Below are positions 1 to 7,000 of a stretch of 19,733 bases of DNA, in pieces (positions within the stretch are counted from its first letter, which is position 1; each line of letters begins with the position of its first letter). The notes below the pieces were generated by a model that saw nothing but the letters and a program-made list of their open reading frames with translations, was not told where the DNA came from and searched no databases. The position numbers and the translations under genes are program-made. The DNA is from Legionellaceae bacterium UBA6148 (GTDB lineage Bacteria > Pseudomonadota > Gammaproteobacteria > Legionellales > Legionellaceae): NCBI GenBank assembly GCA_002423125.1, contig DIUW01000029.1:1-19733 (forward strand). Direction: 5' to 3'.

Positions 1-206
1 TCCGCAGTTTTTGACTGTCGTCCCGGAATTTAGCAGGCCTTAACGAGCCTGCGAGTTTAGGTCTGCTTAATGTCCGGGATCCATTGTCGCATTGGATGGG
101 TGCCAAGCCTGGATCCCGGACATTAAGCGCGACTAAAGCTCGCAAGCTCCCCAAGTCGCACTAAATTCCGGGACGACAATCACAGATGCCATCCAAAAAC
201 TGCGGA
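1..206. repeat. 206-bp nested palindromic element
   Basis: Nested inverted repeats are visible. The outer arms are 1-13 and 194-206 (13 bp, exact). Middle arms are 16-33 and 161-178 (TGTCGTCCCGGAATTTAG and its complement, exact). Inner arms are 65-83 and 110-128 (19 bp, exact) around a loop of about 26 bp. The whole stretch could fold as one long hairpin. It carries no ORF and resembles a MITE or REP-like element. The left edge coincides with the window start, so it may extend further. Confidence 0.75.
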
Positions 207-235
207 ATCGAGCACACAACACCGACCTACCCGAA

Positions 236-850
236 TCAATTTTTTTGAAAAGGTGAGGGAGAAGGTGGCGTTGATGGCGCAGCAGGAGCCTCTTCCTTCT
301 GTGGCAATGCATCACGAAATCGTTTAGTCGGGTGCGATGATGTTGCCCGTTTAAACAGTTCCAAGCCTTCCGAAATCGTATTTTTTAGCTCAGAGTTTTC
401 TTCAGCAGCTGCTAAAGACGCACTCAGCGCCTCCATAATCTCCTGAACACTACCTTGGTAAAGGTTTTTATCACCACAAGCAAAGAAATTATGGCCATCA
501 AATCCTTTCCCTTCTTCTTGACATAAAAACGTCAGACCACTATTGGCCTGTTTTTCAAAAAAAACCGTCGCTAGCTCCTTAGTCCCAAAGGTTAAAACAC
601 ACGCTCCTTTCGTCGGATCAGATATCGGTTCTTTATAAAATTTTTCATTTTTAAATTCATCGATATAGGCTTGAACAAGTGACTTCAAAACAGGAGCAGG
701 CCCCTTCGCAACGAAGTTAGCTGGAGATAGCGTTTCATCTTCTGAAACCAGAAGCGCTTGTTGTTTTGCTGCTTCAGCTTTTTTTGCTGCCTCAGCCTCA
801 AGAGCATTCTGTTTTTTAAGTTCTTCTTCTGTCATCACTGGACCAGGCAT
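236..850 (-). CDS. hypothetical protein, 204 aa, charged N-terminus and Pro-rich tail
   Basis: I do not recognise the family. The ATG at 850 is preceded by a strong ribosome binding site (GAGGTGAG, about 4 bases upstream), which fixes the start. Residues 7-35 are rich in Ala, Lys and Glu and probably helical or coiled coil. The middle (about 50-130) looks like a small mixed fold with several Phe and Cys residues. Residues 138-165 are again Ala/Glu-rich and helical. The last 18 residues are Pro/Ser/Ala-rich and probably disordered. There is no signal peptide or membrane segment, so it is probably cytoplasmic or exported by a non-Sec route. The gene stands alone between two palindromic repeats. 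A TATAAT -10 box lies about 40 bp upstream. Function unknown. Confidence 0.7.
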   Translation of the reverse strand: MPGPVMTEEELKKQNALEAEAAKKAEAAKQQALLVSEDETLSPANFVAKGPAPVLKSLVQAYIDEFKNEKFYKEPISDPTKGACVLTFGTKELATVFFEKQANSGLTFLCQEEGKGFDGHNFFACGDKNLYQGSVQEIMEALSASLAAAEENSELKNTISEGLELFKRATSSHPTKRFRDALPQKEEAPAAPSTPPSPSPFQKN

Positions 851-888
851 AACTCACCTCAAAATTTAATTAACATTAGACAGATCAT

Positions 889-894
889 ATTATA
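889..894 (-). promoter_or_regulatory. -10 box for the 204-aa hypothetical gene
   Basis: A perfect TATAAT on the minus strand lies about 39 bases upstream of the ATG at 850, in a very AT-rich stretch. No convincing -35 hexamer is seen at 16-18 bp spacing. Confidence 0.4.
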
Positions 895-987
895 GTCAAA
901 AAGACAAACAAAAACTCTCTAAAAGAATTATTTACAACTATTTTACAGTAATCATATCGAAGGTCAAAACCCCATCGCGGGTCAGGG

Positions 988-1174
988 CCAGCAGTTCTCA
1001 ATATGGAGATCATGATTTGAACAACATCATTGTCTTCCCAGCGCAGGCGGGGATCCATGTATCAATATGGCACTGTGCTCATTCAGAAATGGATCCCAGC
1101 CTGCGCTGGGATGACAATACTGGGTTAGAGGCGATCCTTGTGTAATTTTTAAGCTCCATATTGAGAACTGCTGG
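988..1174. repeat. MITE-like element, full copy with 21-bp terminal inverted repeats
   Basis: Exact 21-bp terminal inverted repeats at 988-1008 and 1154-1174 (core CAGTTCTCAATATGG) enclose an internal long hairpin with arms about 1032-1057 and 1090-1118 (core CCCAGCGCAGG). A shortened copy occurs at 5744-5844. An 8-bp direct repeat CAGGGCCA lies at 983-990 and 1178-1185. It could be a trace of a target duplication, but it overlaps the left terminus. The element has no coding capacity and ends 19 bp before the ispB -35 box. Confidence 0.8.
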
Positions 1175-1192
1175 GGGCAGGGCCACATTACC

Positions 1193-1221
1193 TTGACAAT
1201 ATTCAGCGACCAACTTAGCAT
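1193..1221 (+). promoter_or_regulatory. sigma-70 type promoter of ispB
   Basis: A consensus -35 TTGACA (1193-1198), a 17-bp spacer and a -10 TAGCAT (1216-1221). It sits 28 bp upstream of the ispB ATG and directly after the MITE-like element. Confidence 0.6.
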
Positions 1222-1249
1222 ACCTCCATTATTTGCTTGAGGAAACAAT

Positions 1250-2218
1250 ATGACAATCCATCGTCTACGGGAATGCGTTCAAAGTGATTTTGACTCATTG
1301 AACAACTTAATTTTTGATACTATCAAAGAAAGCCCCCCTTTTGTCACCGACATCGTTAACCACATTATTCGAGGTGGTGGAAAGCAGTTGCGCCCACTCG
1401 TTGTTTTTTTATCAAGTCGAGCAGGCGGATATGCCGATACCGATCGTGTCTTATTAGCGGCAATGGTGGAATTTCTGCATACAGCGACTCTCTTGCATGA
1501 TGACGTCATTGATGAGTCCAAAATGAGGCGTGGTCGTGAAACTGCGAATACGATTTGGGGCGACAAAATTAGTATTTTGGTCGGTGATTATTTATTTACC
1601 CAATACGTTCGAATTATGATTGATTTTCAAAATAACAATGTGAATCAACTCATGACCGACACCGCATTTCAAATCAGTTTTGGTGAGTTACAACAACATG
1701 ACAATCGTCATAAACACGGTTTGACAGAGGATCATTATTTTGAAGTCATCCGCGCTAAAACATCGAAATTATTTGCTGCATCAGCGTGTGTTGCCCCAAT
1801 TTTAGGACATGCCGAAGAACGAGTACAAAAAGGGATGTACGATTATGGACTACACCTGGGTACTGCATTTCAGCTCATTGATGATGCTCTGGATTACTGT
1901 GGCGATGTCGCTGTTTTCGGAAAAAATATTGGTGATGATTTGGCTTTTGGTACTCCAACGCTACCTCTTATTCACGCCTTAAAACATGGAAATGCCAAAC
2001 AACAAGAACAAATAAAATATGCATTAGAACATGGATCACTTGAGCATCTTCAGGATATTTTACATGCCATTGAAGAAACGAAAGCGATAGAATACACGAA
2101 AAAAAGAGCTGAGGCTGAAGTTAATAACGCCATTTCAGCCCTGTGCGTCATACCCGAATCCGAGTACAAAAACGCACTAATTGAAATAGCGCGTTATGCA
2201 ATATCTCGAGACCATTAA
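1250..2218 (+). CDS. ispB: octaprenyl (long-chain polyprenyl) diphosphate synthase IspB
   Basis: Trans-polyprenyl diphosphate synthase of 322 residues, about the length of E. coli IspB. It elongates farnesyl diphosphate with isopentenyl diphosphate to make the ubiquinone or menaquinone side chain, in the cytoplasm or at the membrane. Visible hallmarks: GGGKQLRP near 42-49 (IPP binding), first Asp-rich motif LLHDDVIDES near 81-90 followed by RRG, and second Asp-rich motif IDDALDY near 210-216. These bind Mg2+ and diphosphate. Small residues before the first Asp motif (HTAT) fit a long-chain enzyme; the exact chain length cannot be read from sequence. The start is supported by GAGG 7 bp upstream. 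The TAA overlaps the stop of convergent ychF by two bases. In E. coli ispB lies divergent to rplU; here the rplY-pth-ychF block separates them. Confidence 0.95.
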   Translation: MTIHRLRECVQSDFDSLNNLIFDTIKESPPFVTDIVNHIIRGGGKQLRPLVVFLSSRAGGYADTDRVLLAAMVEFLHTATLLHDDVIDESKMRRGRETANTIWGDKISILVGDYLFTQYVRIMIDFQNNNVNQLMTDTAFQISFGELQQHDNRHKHGLTEDHYFEVIRAKTSKLFAASACVAPILGHAEERVQKGMYDYGLHLGTAFQLIDDALDYCGDVAVFGKNIGDDLAFGTPTLPLIHALKHGNAKQQEQIKYALEHGSLEHLQDILHAIEETKAIEYTKKRAEAEVNNAISALCVIPESEYKNALIEIARYAISRDH

Positions 2219-3306
2219 ACATTAAACAAAAAGTGCATGACATCGCCATCCGCGACCACATAGCCTTTTCCTTCAAGGCGCAATTTTCCTGCTTCTTTTG
2301 CGCCCTGCTCTCCACCATGTGCAATAAACGCATCGTAGGCAATCACTTCAGCACGAATAAACCCTTTTTCAAAATCAGTATGAATAACACCCGCCGCTTG
2401 TGGGGCAGTTGCTCCACGCAAAATGGTCCATGCTCGAACTTCTTTAACACCCGCAGTAAAATAAGTCTCCAATCCAAGTAACTCGTAACCAGCACGGATC
2501 ACTCGATTAAGACCTGGCTCGGACAAACCTAAATCGTTCATGAACTCCAAACGATCCGCTTCATCCAGCTCGACTAACTCAGATTCTGTCGCTGCACATA
2601 ATGCCACAAGGCTCGCACCTTCCGATGCAGCTAAAACAGCCACACGGTCTAAATGAGGATTATTTTCATAGCCATCATCGTTCACATTGGCAATATAAAG
2701 CACCGGTTTAGCGGTGAGTAAAAACAAATGCCGTGTAATGAGTTTCTCTTCTGTTGTTAATGGCAAGGTACGCACAGGATGGCCTTGATCAACATGCGAT
2801 TTAAGTCGGGTTAAAATTTCTTTTTCAATAATCGCTTCTTTGTTTCCACTTCGACTTAATTTATCGGCTTTAAACAATGCTTTTTCAATGGTGTCCATAT
2901 CTGCCAAAGCAAGCTCGGTATTGATTATTTCGATATCATTAATGGGATCAACACGCCCTTCGACATGTACGATATCGGAATGTTCAAAACAACGAACCAC
3001 GTGAGCAATCGCGTCAGTTTCACGAATGTTCGCAAGAAATTTGTTACCAAGCCCCTCACCCGTCGCAGCACCCTTCACAAGTCCCGCAATGTCTACAAAT
3101 TGCATGACCGCCGGTAGGACTCGTTGTGGCTTAACAATAAGACTTAACGCATCCAAACGTGGGTCGGGAACAGTGACCATGCCGACATTGGGCTCAATTG
3201 TACAAAATGGGTAATTGGATGCTTCAATACCTGCTCGCGTAAGCGCGTTAAACAACGTTGATTTTCCCACATTAGGCAAACCGACTATCCCACATTTGAA
3301 CCCCAT
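2215..3306 (-). CDS. ychF: ribosome-binding ATPase YchF (OLA1 family)
   Basis: Obg-like P-loop NTPase of 363 residues, the full family length. Visible motifs: Walker A GLPNVGKS at 9-16, G3 DIAG at 72-75, and NVNDDG at 207-212 in place of the GTP-specific NKxD. This departure agrees with the ATP preference known for YchF. A C-terminal TGS domain covers roughly residues 278-360. It binds ribosomes and is linked to translation control and the oxidative-stress response. The start ATG (3306) has GGGG 8 bases upstream and lies only 16 bp after the pth stop, so pth and ychF are co-transcribed as in E. coli. The 3' end is convergent with ispB and overlaps it by the stop codons, leaving no room for a separate terminator. 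Confidence 0.95.
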   Translation of the reverse strand: MGFKCGIVGLPNVGKSTLFNALTRAGIEASNYPFCTIEPNVGMVTVPDPRLDALSLIVKPQRVLPAVMQFVDIAGLVKGAATGEGLGNKFLANIRETDAIAHVVRCFEHSDIVHVEGRVDPINDIEIINTELALADMDTIEKALFKADKLSRSGNKEAIIEKEILTRLKSHVDQGHPVRTLPLTTEEKLITRHLFLLTAKPVLYIANVNDDGYENNPHLDRVAVLAASEGASLVALCAATESELVELDEADRLEFMNDLGLSEPGLNRVIRAGYELLGLETYFTAGVKEVRAWTILRGATAPQAAGVIHTDFEKGFIRAEVIAYDAFIAHGGEQGAKEAGKLRLEGKGYVVADGDVMHFLFNV

Positions 3307-3322
3307 ACATTACCCCATTTGA

Positions 3323-3895
3323 TTATTTTAAATTTAATTGATTCATTGCCAAAGCTATAGTGCTTTTTAATAAGATAGGAACCACATCAACCGCGCGAGC
3401 ACATGCGTCAAGCACATGGCACCGATCTTCTTTAGATGGTTTACCCAATACATAATCTAATACCATATCTTTATGACCGGGATGGCCGATGCCAAGACGC
3501 AGGCGATGAAAGTCAGTAGTGCCTAGATGAGCGATAATATCTCTGAGACCATTGTGCCCGCCATGCCCTCCGCCTGTTTTCAACTTAATACGTCCGGGAA
3601 GAAGATCCAATTCATCATGAGCGACCACGATGTCATGAGGTGCGATGCGATAAAAATCACACATTGCACGAACGGATTGTCCGCTGTGATTCATAAACGT
3701 TGAAGGCAATAGGAGGTAACAACGCGAGCCATTGTAATCAACCTCAGCCATGTCACCTAGCATTTTTTTATTCGTTTGAAATGAAATCTGATTGTGTTTT
3801 GCCAGGTCTTCAAGAAACCAAGCTCCCGCATTATGCCGCGTCTGCTCATAAACCTTTCCAGGATTACGTAAACCAACAATCAACTTTATTGTCAT
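3323..3895 (-). CDS. pth: peptidyl-tRNA hydrolase Pth
   Basis: Hydrolyses the ester bond of peptidyl-tRNAs dropped by ribosomes, recycling tRNA in the cytoplasm. 190 residues from the ATG at 3895, close to the 194 of E. coli Pth. The N-terminus MTIKLIVGLRNPG is the canonical family start. The frame stays open upstream to about 4039, but that extension (MSWRSKC...) has no family counterpart and is rejected. Visible: TRHNAG (catalytic His, residues 20-24), HDELDL (catalytic Asp) and GGGHGGHNGLRD (substrate-binding Asn). It is the middle gene of rplY-pth-ychF. The 193-bp gap to rplY holds no convincing gene. The ribosome binding site is weak (AGG about 11 bp upstream). Confidence 0.94.
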   Translation of the reverse strand: MTIKLIVGLRNPGKVYEQTRHNAGAWFLEDLAKHNQISFQTNKKMLGDMAEVDYNGSRCYLLLPSTFMNHSGQSVRAMCDFYRIAPHDIVVAHDELDLLPGRIKLKTGGGHGGHNGLRDIIAHLGTTDFHRLRLGIGHPGHKDMVLDYVLGKPSKEDRCHVLDACARAVDVVPILLKSTIALAMNQLNLK

Positions 3896-4088
3896 GGGCA
3901 ATACGACCTTTATGCATGATTCCACTGTTTGTTTTCTGTACTGCTCAGGCTGAAGAGACGTTATTATTGCGATCGAAAGCGAAGCAGCCCAGGGATCAAT
4001 GATTAAAACCCCTGAGTTGCACTTGGATCGCCATGACAAACTGTTTCTTAACTCTCTTCAACCCAAACGGGTCGTACAGAAACTAAGA

Positions 4089-4769
4089 TTACTCGTCAGA
4101 TGCTTCAGACTTTGATTCATCTGCTGATTCTTCACTTGCAGCAGCTTCTTCCTCAGCAGACTCTTCAACAGCAGTCTCTTCCTCAACCGCTACTTTAGGT
4201 AAGTGAATAGTAACAACCGAGTGATTGTGGCCACCTTCATTTGGATCAACCGCCAACTGAACACCTTTAGGCAATTTAAGATCGGATAAATGAAGTACGT
4301 CATCAAGCCCCATATCTAACAAATCAACAGAGATAAACTCTGGCAGATCTTTTACTTGGCATTTCACTTCGACTTGAGTCATCGTATGGTTCACGATTCC
4401 ACCCGCTTTAACGCCTTTAGATACGTCTTCATTCAAATAGTGAATGGGGACCATTTTAACTAACACATCTTTTGCAGAAACACGTTGAAAATCCATATGA
4501 AGAACAATTGGCTTATAAGGATGACGTTGTAGATCTTTAAGAATAACGCGCTCCGTTTTTCCACCTACAGCCACATCAAGCACACTGGAATAAATACTTT
4601 CTGTCTCAAGTGCTTTAATCACTTTATGATGCGACAAATGAATCGCTAGGGCGGCCTTCTCGCCACCATAAATAACCCCTGGTACTTTATTTTCAATTCG
4701 ACGTAGGCGGCGGCTCGAACCTTTCCCTAAATCGGATCTTATTTCTGCTTCTAACTTAATTGCTGACAT
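4089..4769 (-). CDS. rplY: 50S ribosomal protein L25, long CTC/TL5 form
   Basis: Binds 5S rRNA in the large subunit. 226 residues, so this is the two-domain CTC/TL5 type and not the 94-residue E. coli form. Residues 1 to about 93 form the 5S-binding L25 domain (RSDLGKGSSRRLRR, PGVIYGG). About 94-195 form the C-terminal beta domain (NHTMTQVEVKCQVKDLPEFI). The last ~35 residues are almost only Glu, Ala and Ser and probably disordered. The start has GGAG about 9 bp upstream. A candidate promoter lies at 4847-4875, giving a leader of about 70 nt. It is the first gene of rplY-pth-ychF and divergent from rplU. Confidence 0.95.
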   Translation of the reverse strand: MSAIKLEAEIRSDLGKGSSRRLRRIENKVPGVIYGGEKAALAIHLSHHKVIKALETESIYSSVLDVAVGGKTERVILKDLQRHPYKPIVLHMDFQRVSAKDVLVKMVPIHYLNEDVSKGVKAGGIVNHTMTQVEVKCQVKDLPEFISVDLLDMGLDDVLHLSDLKLPKGVQLAVDPNEGGHNHSVVTIHLPKVAVEEETAVEESAEEEAAASEESADESKSEASDE

Positions 4770-4846
4770 TAAACGTCTCCGGTATAATTTTTAAATGGTT
4801 CTTAAAGCAACCTTGCGACCAGGTTTACAAAAAGAACTGGTTGGCG

Positions 4847-4875
4847 AGTATACAATATTTTAAATTCAACTTGAA
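4847..4875 (-). promoter_or_regulatory. candidate promoter of rplY-pth-ychF
   Basis: On the minus strand, TTCAAG (4870-4875), a 17-bp spacer and TATACT (4847-4852). The -10 box is good and the -35 fair. It lies about 78 bp before the rplY ATG. Confidence 0.5.
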
Positions 4876-4910
4876 GTCTTCTACGATTTTAATTAGAATA
4901 CAGCGCTTTG

Positions 4911-5084
4911 GGTTATATACCCATTGGAAGTAAAGATACTGGTTTTTGGGCGACTCGATTTTTTTGTCCATTGCTTCAAAAAAGATGCGTAATAGCCAGT
5001 CCTATTGCAAATCTTTTTTGAAGCAATGGGCGAAAAAAGCGATAGACCAAATCCAGTATCTTCATTTCCAATGGGTATATAACC
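4911..5084. repeat. 174-bp palindromic element between divergent rplY and rplU
   Basis: The outer arms 4911-4942 and 5053-5084 match over 32 bp with two mismatches; the ends are GGTTATATACCCATTGGA and its complement. The inner arms 4968-4986 and 5011-5029 are an exact 19 bp (CCATTGCTTCAAAAAAGAT) with a 24-bp loop. The material between also pairs partly. No ORF is present. It fills most of the divergent control region and ends 31 bp before the rplU ATG, so the rplU promoter must lie inside it or beyond it. It is either a MITE-like insertion or a transcribed hairpin leader. Confidence 0.75.
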
Positions 5085-5115
5085 AAACCTATGGTTAAAA
5101 GTGGAGAGCAATAAA

Positions 5116-5427
5116 ATGTATGCGGTAATTAAAACCGGCGGTAAGCAATACCGCGTTAAAGTAGGTGATGTACTTAAATTTGAAGAACTGCCAGCAGAAG
5201 TAGGCTCTTCTCTCGATTTTAATGAAGTACTCATGATTGCAGACGGTGATAGAATCACGTGTGGTGAGCCGTTTATTAAGGACGCATCTGTTCAAGGCGA
5301 AATATTGCAGCATGGTCGCCATAAAAAAATTAGAATTGTTAAATTTCGACGCCGTAAGCATCACATGAAGCAAATGGGTCACAGACAAAACTACACGCAA
5401 GTAAAAATTACTGCGATTAGTAAGTAA
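5116..5427 (+). CDS. rplU: 50S ribosomal protein L21
   Basis: 103 residues, the same length as E. coli L21. A structural protein of the large subunit that contacts 23S rRNA. The N-terminus MYAVIKTGGKQYRV is the canonical start; a GTG five codons upstream (5101) overlaps the ribosome binding site GGAG (5103-5106) and is rejected. The C-terminal KFRRRKHHMKQMGHRQ is the basic rRNA-binding segment, followed by the usual YTQVKITAI. The stop lies 13 bp before rpmA, so the two genes form the conserved rplU-rpmA operon. Confidence 0.97.
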   Translation: MYAVIKTGGKQYRVKVGDVLKFEELPAEVGSSLDFNEVLMIADGDRITCGEPFIKDASVQGEILQHGRHKKIRIVKFRRRKHHMKQMGHRQNYTQVKITAISK

Positions 5428-5440
5428 GAGGATATAAATA

Positions 5441-5707
5441 ATGGCAACTAAAAAAGCTGGTGGTAGTACCCGTAACGGCCGCGACTCGAACCCTAAATAC
5501 CTAGGTGTCAAACGATTCGGTGGTCAATTGGTTAATGCAGGGGAAATTTTAGTACGACAACGTGGCACGCGTTTTCACGCTGGCACTGGTGTTGGACTTG
5601 GCCGTGATCATACATTGTATGCACTGGTTGAGGGATTCGTTAAGTTTATCGTCAAAGGTCCAGCCAATCGTCAATACGTGATGATTGAACCTGCTGTCGT
5701 AGAATAA
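5441..5707 (+). CDS. rpmA: 50S ribosomal protein L27
   Basis: 88 residues, near the 85 of E. coli. A large-subunit protein whose N-terminal tail reaches the peptidyl transferase centre. The canonical N-terminus MATKKAGGSTRNGRDSNPK is present, with no cleavable leader of the Firmicute kind. The signature GGQLVNAGEILVRQRGTRFH follows. The ribosome binding site AGAGGAT lies 8 bp upstream. Downstream 267 bp of repeats separate it from obgE, which is often its operon partner. Confidence 0.97.
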   Translation: MATKKAGGSTRNGRDSNPKYLGVKRFGGQLVNAGEILVRQRGTRFHAGTGVGLGRDHTLYALVEGFVKFIVKGPANRQYVMIEPAVVE

Positions 5708-5743
5708 AATCCCCTGGACTAGCGTGTAATCCGGGTGTAGATG

Positions 5744-5844
5744 TTGAACAACATCATTGTCATCCCAGCGCAGGCTGGGATGACAATACTGGGTTAGAAG
5801 CAATCCTTGTGTAATTTATAAGCTCCATATTGAGAACTGCTGGG
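5744..5844. repeat. shortened copy of the MITE-like element
   Basis: Matches 1018-1174 (TTGAACAACATCATTGTC, then CCCAGCGCAGG, then GACAATACTGGGTTAGA through to the CAGTTCTCAATATGG complement end). It lacks the left terminal repeat and the centre of the internal hairpin. The internal deletion leaves a perfect 14-bp stem, 5756-5769 and 5774-5787, with loop GCAG. No T-run follows, so it is not a classical terminator, though it could protect the rpmA mRNA 3' end. Confidence 0.75.
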
Positions 5845-5847
5845 GTA

Positions 5848-5912
5848 TAGTCGAGTTTCAACCTGGAAAACGGGTTTGAAAACCCGCGTCTACTTCGCTG
5901 CGCCCGGACTAC
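5848..5912. repeat. short hairpin-rich repeat remnant
   Basis: TAGTC at 5848 and GACTA at 5908 bracket a stretch with an inner 7-bp hairpin, CGGGTTT at 5871-5877 and AAACCCG at 5880-5886. Sixteen bases at 5855-5870 (GTTTCAACCTGGAAAA) recur exactly at 8235-8250, upstream of cinA. It may be another degenerate repeat family; two partial matches are weak support. Confidence 0.35.
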
Positions 5913-5935
5913 GACATTGTTAATCCACATTAATT

Positions 5936-5967
5936 CTACATTAATCCATTGCTACATTAATCCATTG
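5936..5967 (+). repeat. 16-bp tandem duplication upstream of obgE
   Basis: CTACATTAATCCATTG occurs twice head to tail (5936-5951, 5952-5967), with degenerate partial units just upstream (ATTGTTAATCC, ACATTAATT). It ends 7 bp before the obgE ATG, so it places TTG or TTGAG in the ribosome-binding-site position. Confidence 0.8.
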
Positions 5968-5974
5968 AGAAACC

Positions 5975-7000
5975 ATGAAATTTGTCGACGAAGCCATTAT
6001 TAAAGTCACTGCCGGTAACGGCGGTAATGGATGCTTGAGTTTCCGGCGCGAAAAATTTGAACCCCTTGGTGGTCCTGATGGCGGCGATGGCGGCGATGGT
6101 GGAAGTGTCTATCTTCAAGCAACTGAAGGGCTCAATACTCTCATCGACTTTCGCTACCAACGCCAATTCAAGGCACAAAATGGTCAAGGCGGAATGGGAT
6201 CAAATTGTACTGGAAAAAAAGGCGAAGATTTAATCATTCCAGTCCCTGTCGGCACGATGGTCTATGAAGCCGATACAGGTGAGCTGCTTGGCGACATTAA
6301 TCATCCGAACGATCGCCTTATTGTTGCCCAGGGTGGATTTCATGGCTTGGGAAACACTCGTTATAAAAGCAGTGTTAATCGAGCCCCTCGAAAGACCAGC
6401 CAAGGTTCTGAAGGCGAAACTCGACCATTGCGTCTAGAGCTACGAATTCTTGCCGATGTCGGTTTACTGGGCTTGCCCAACGCAGGAAAATCGACTCTAA
6501 TCCGTGCGGTATCAAGTGCAAAGCCTAAAGTTGCGGATTATCCCTTTACAACATTACATCCAGGCCTCGGTGTGGTGAGTACGGCTCCACACAAAAGTTT
6601 TGTGATGGCGGATATCCCTGGTTTAATCGAAGGGGCATCCGAAGGAGCGGGACTTGGAATTCAATTTTTAAAACATCTGTCCAGAACATGCATTTTATTG
6701 CATATCGTCGACATTGCACCCCTCGATGAGTCCGATCCTGCCCATTCAGCAAAAGCCATTATCAACGAATTAGCTGCTTATAGTCCCGAGTTACTGAACA
6801 AACCGCGCTGGCTCGTGTTCAACAAAACGGATATGATCCCTGATAACGTCGAGCGCAAAAAAGTCATCGATCGGATCATCAAAGAAATCGATTGGAAAGG
6901 AAGAACGTTTGAGATTTCAGCCATCAAGCGTGAAGGCACAGAAGCACTATCTTATGCCCTAATGGATTTGATCGATGACATGCAAAATCCTGAAGCTTAA
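5975..7000 (+). CDS. obgE: GTPase ObgE/CgtA
   Basis: Essential Obg GTPase involved in late 50S assembly and the stringent response. 341 residues. The glycine-rich Obg fold covers residues 1-158 (AGNGGNGCLSFRREKF, GGPDGGDGGDGG). The G domain has GLPNAGKS at 166-173, the TT switch near 192-193, DIPG at 213-216 and NKTD at 283-286. The SAIKREG motif near 317 is the G5 element. The protein is shorter than the 390 residues of E. coli because the acidic C-terminal tail is missing. The ribosome binding site is weak (GAG) and sits at the edge of a 16-bp tandem duplication. The last 42 bp overlap the 3' end of the convergent cinA-family gene. Confidence 0.96.
   Translation: MKFVDEAIIKVTAGNGGNGCLSFRREKFEPLGGPDGGDGGDGGSVYLQATEGLNTLIDFRYQRQFKAQNGQGGMGSNCTGKKGEDLIIPVPVGTMVYEADTGELLGDINHPNDRLIVAQGGFHGLGNTRYKSSVNRAPRKTSQGSEGETRPLRLELRILADVGLLGLPNAGKSTLIRAVSSAKPKVADYPFTTLHPGLGVVSTAPHKSFVMADIPGLIEGASEGAGLGIQFLKHLSRTCILLHIVDIAPLDESDPAHSAKAIINELAAYSPELLNKPRWLVFNKTDMIPDNVERKKVIDRIIKEIDWKGRTFEISAIKREGTEALSYALMDLIDDMQNPEA

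Noticed and set aside
1027..1248. 73-residue minus-strand ORF
   Set aside because: It lies over the MITE-like repeat and the ispB promoter; no coding character.
3700..4002. 100-residue plus-strand ORF
   Set aside because: Antisense to pth and its leader; pth is certain.
3896..4039. N-terminal extension of Pth
   Set aside because: The frame is open but the residues have no counterpart in the family, and MTIKLIVGLRNPG at 3895 is the canonical start.
5756..5787. Intrinsic terminator after rpmA
   Set aside because: The stem is perfect but no U-run follows, and it is explained as a collapsed repeat.
5936..5967. CRISPR-like repeat
   Set aside because: Only two directly adjacent 16-bp units without spacers.
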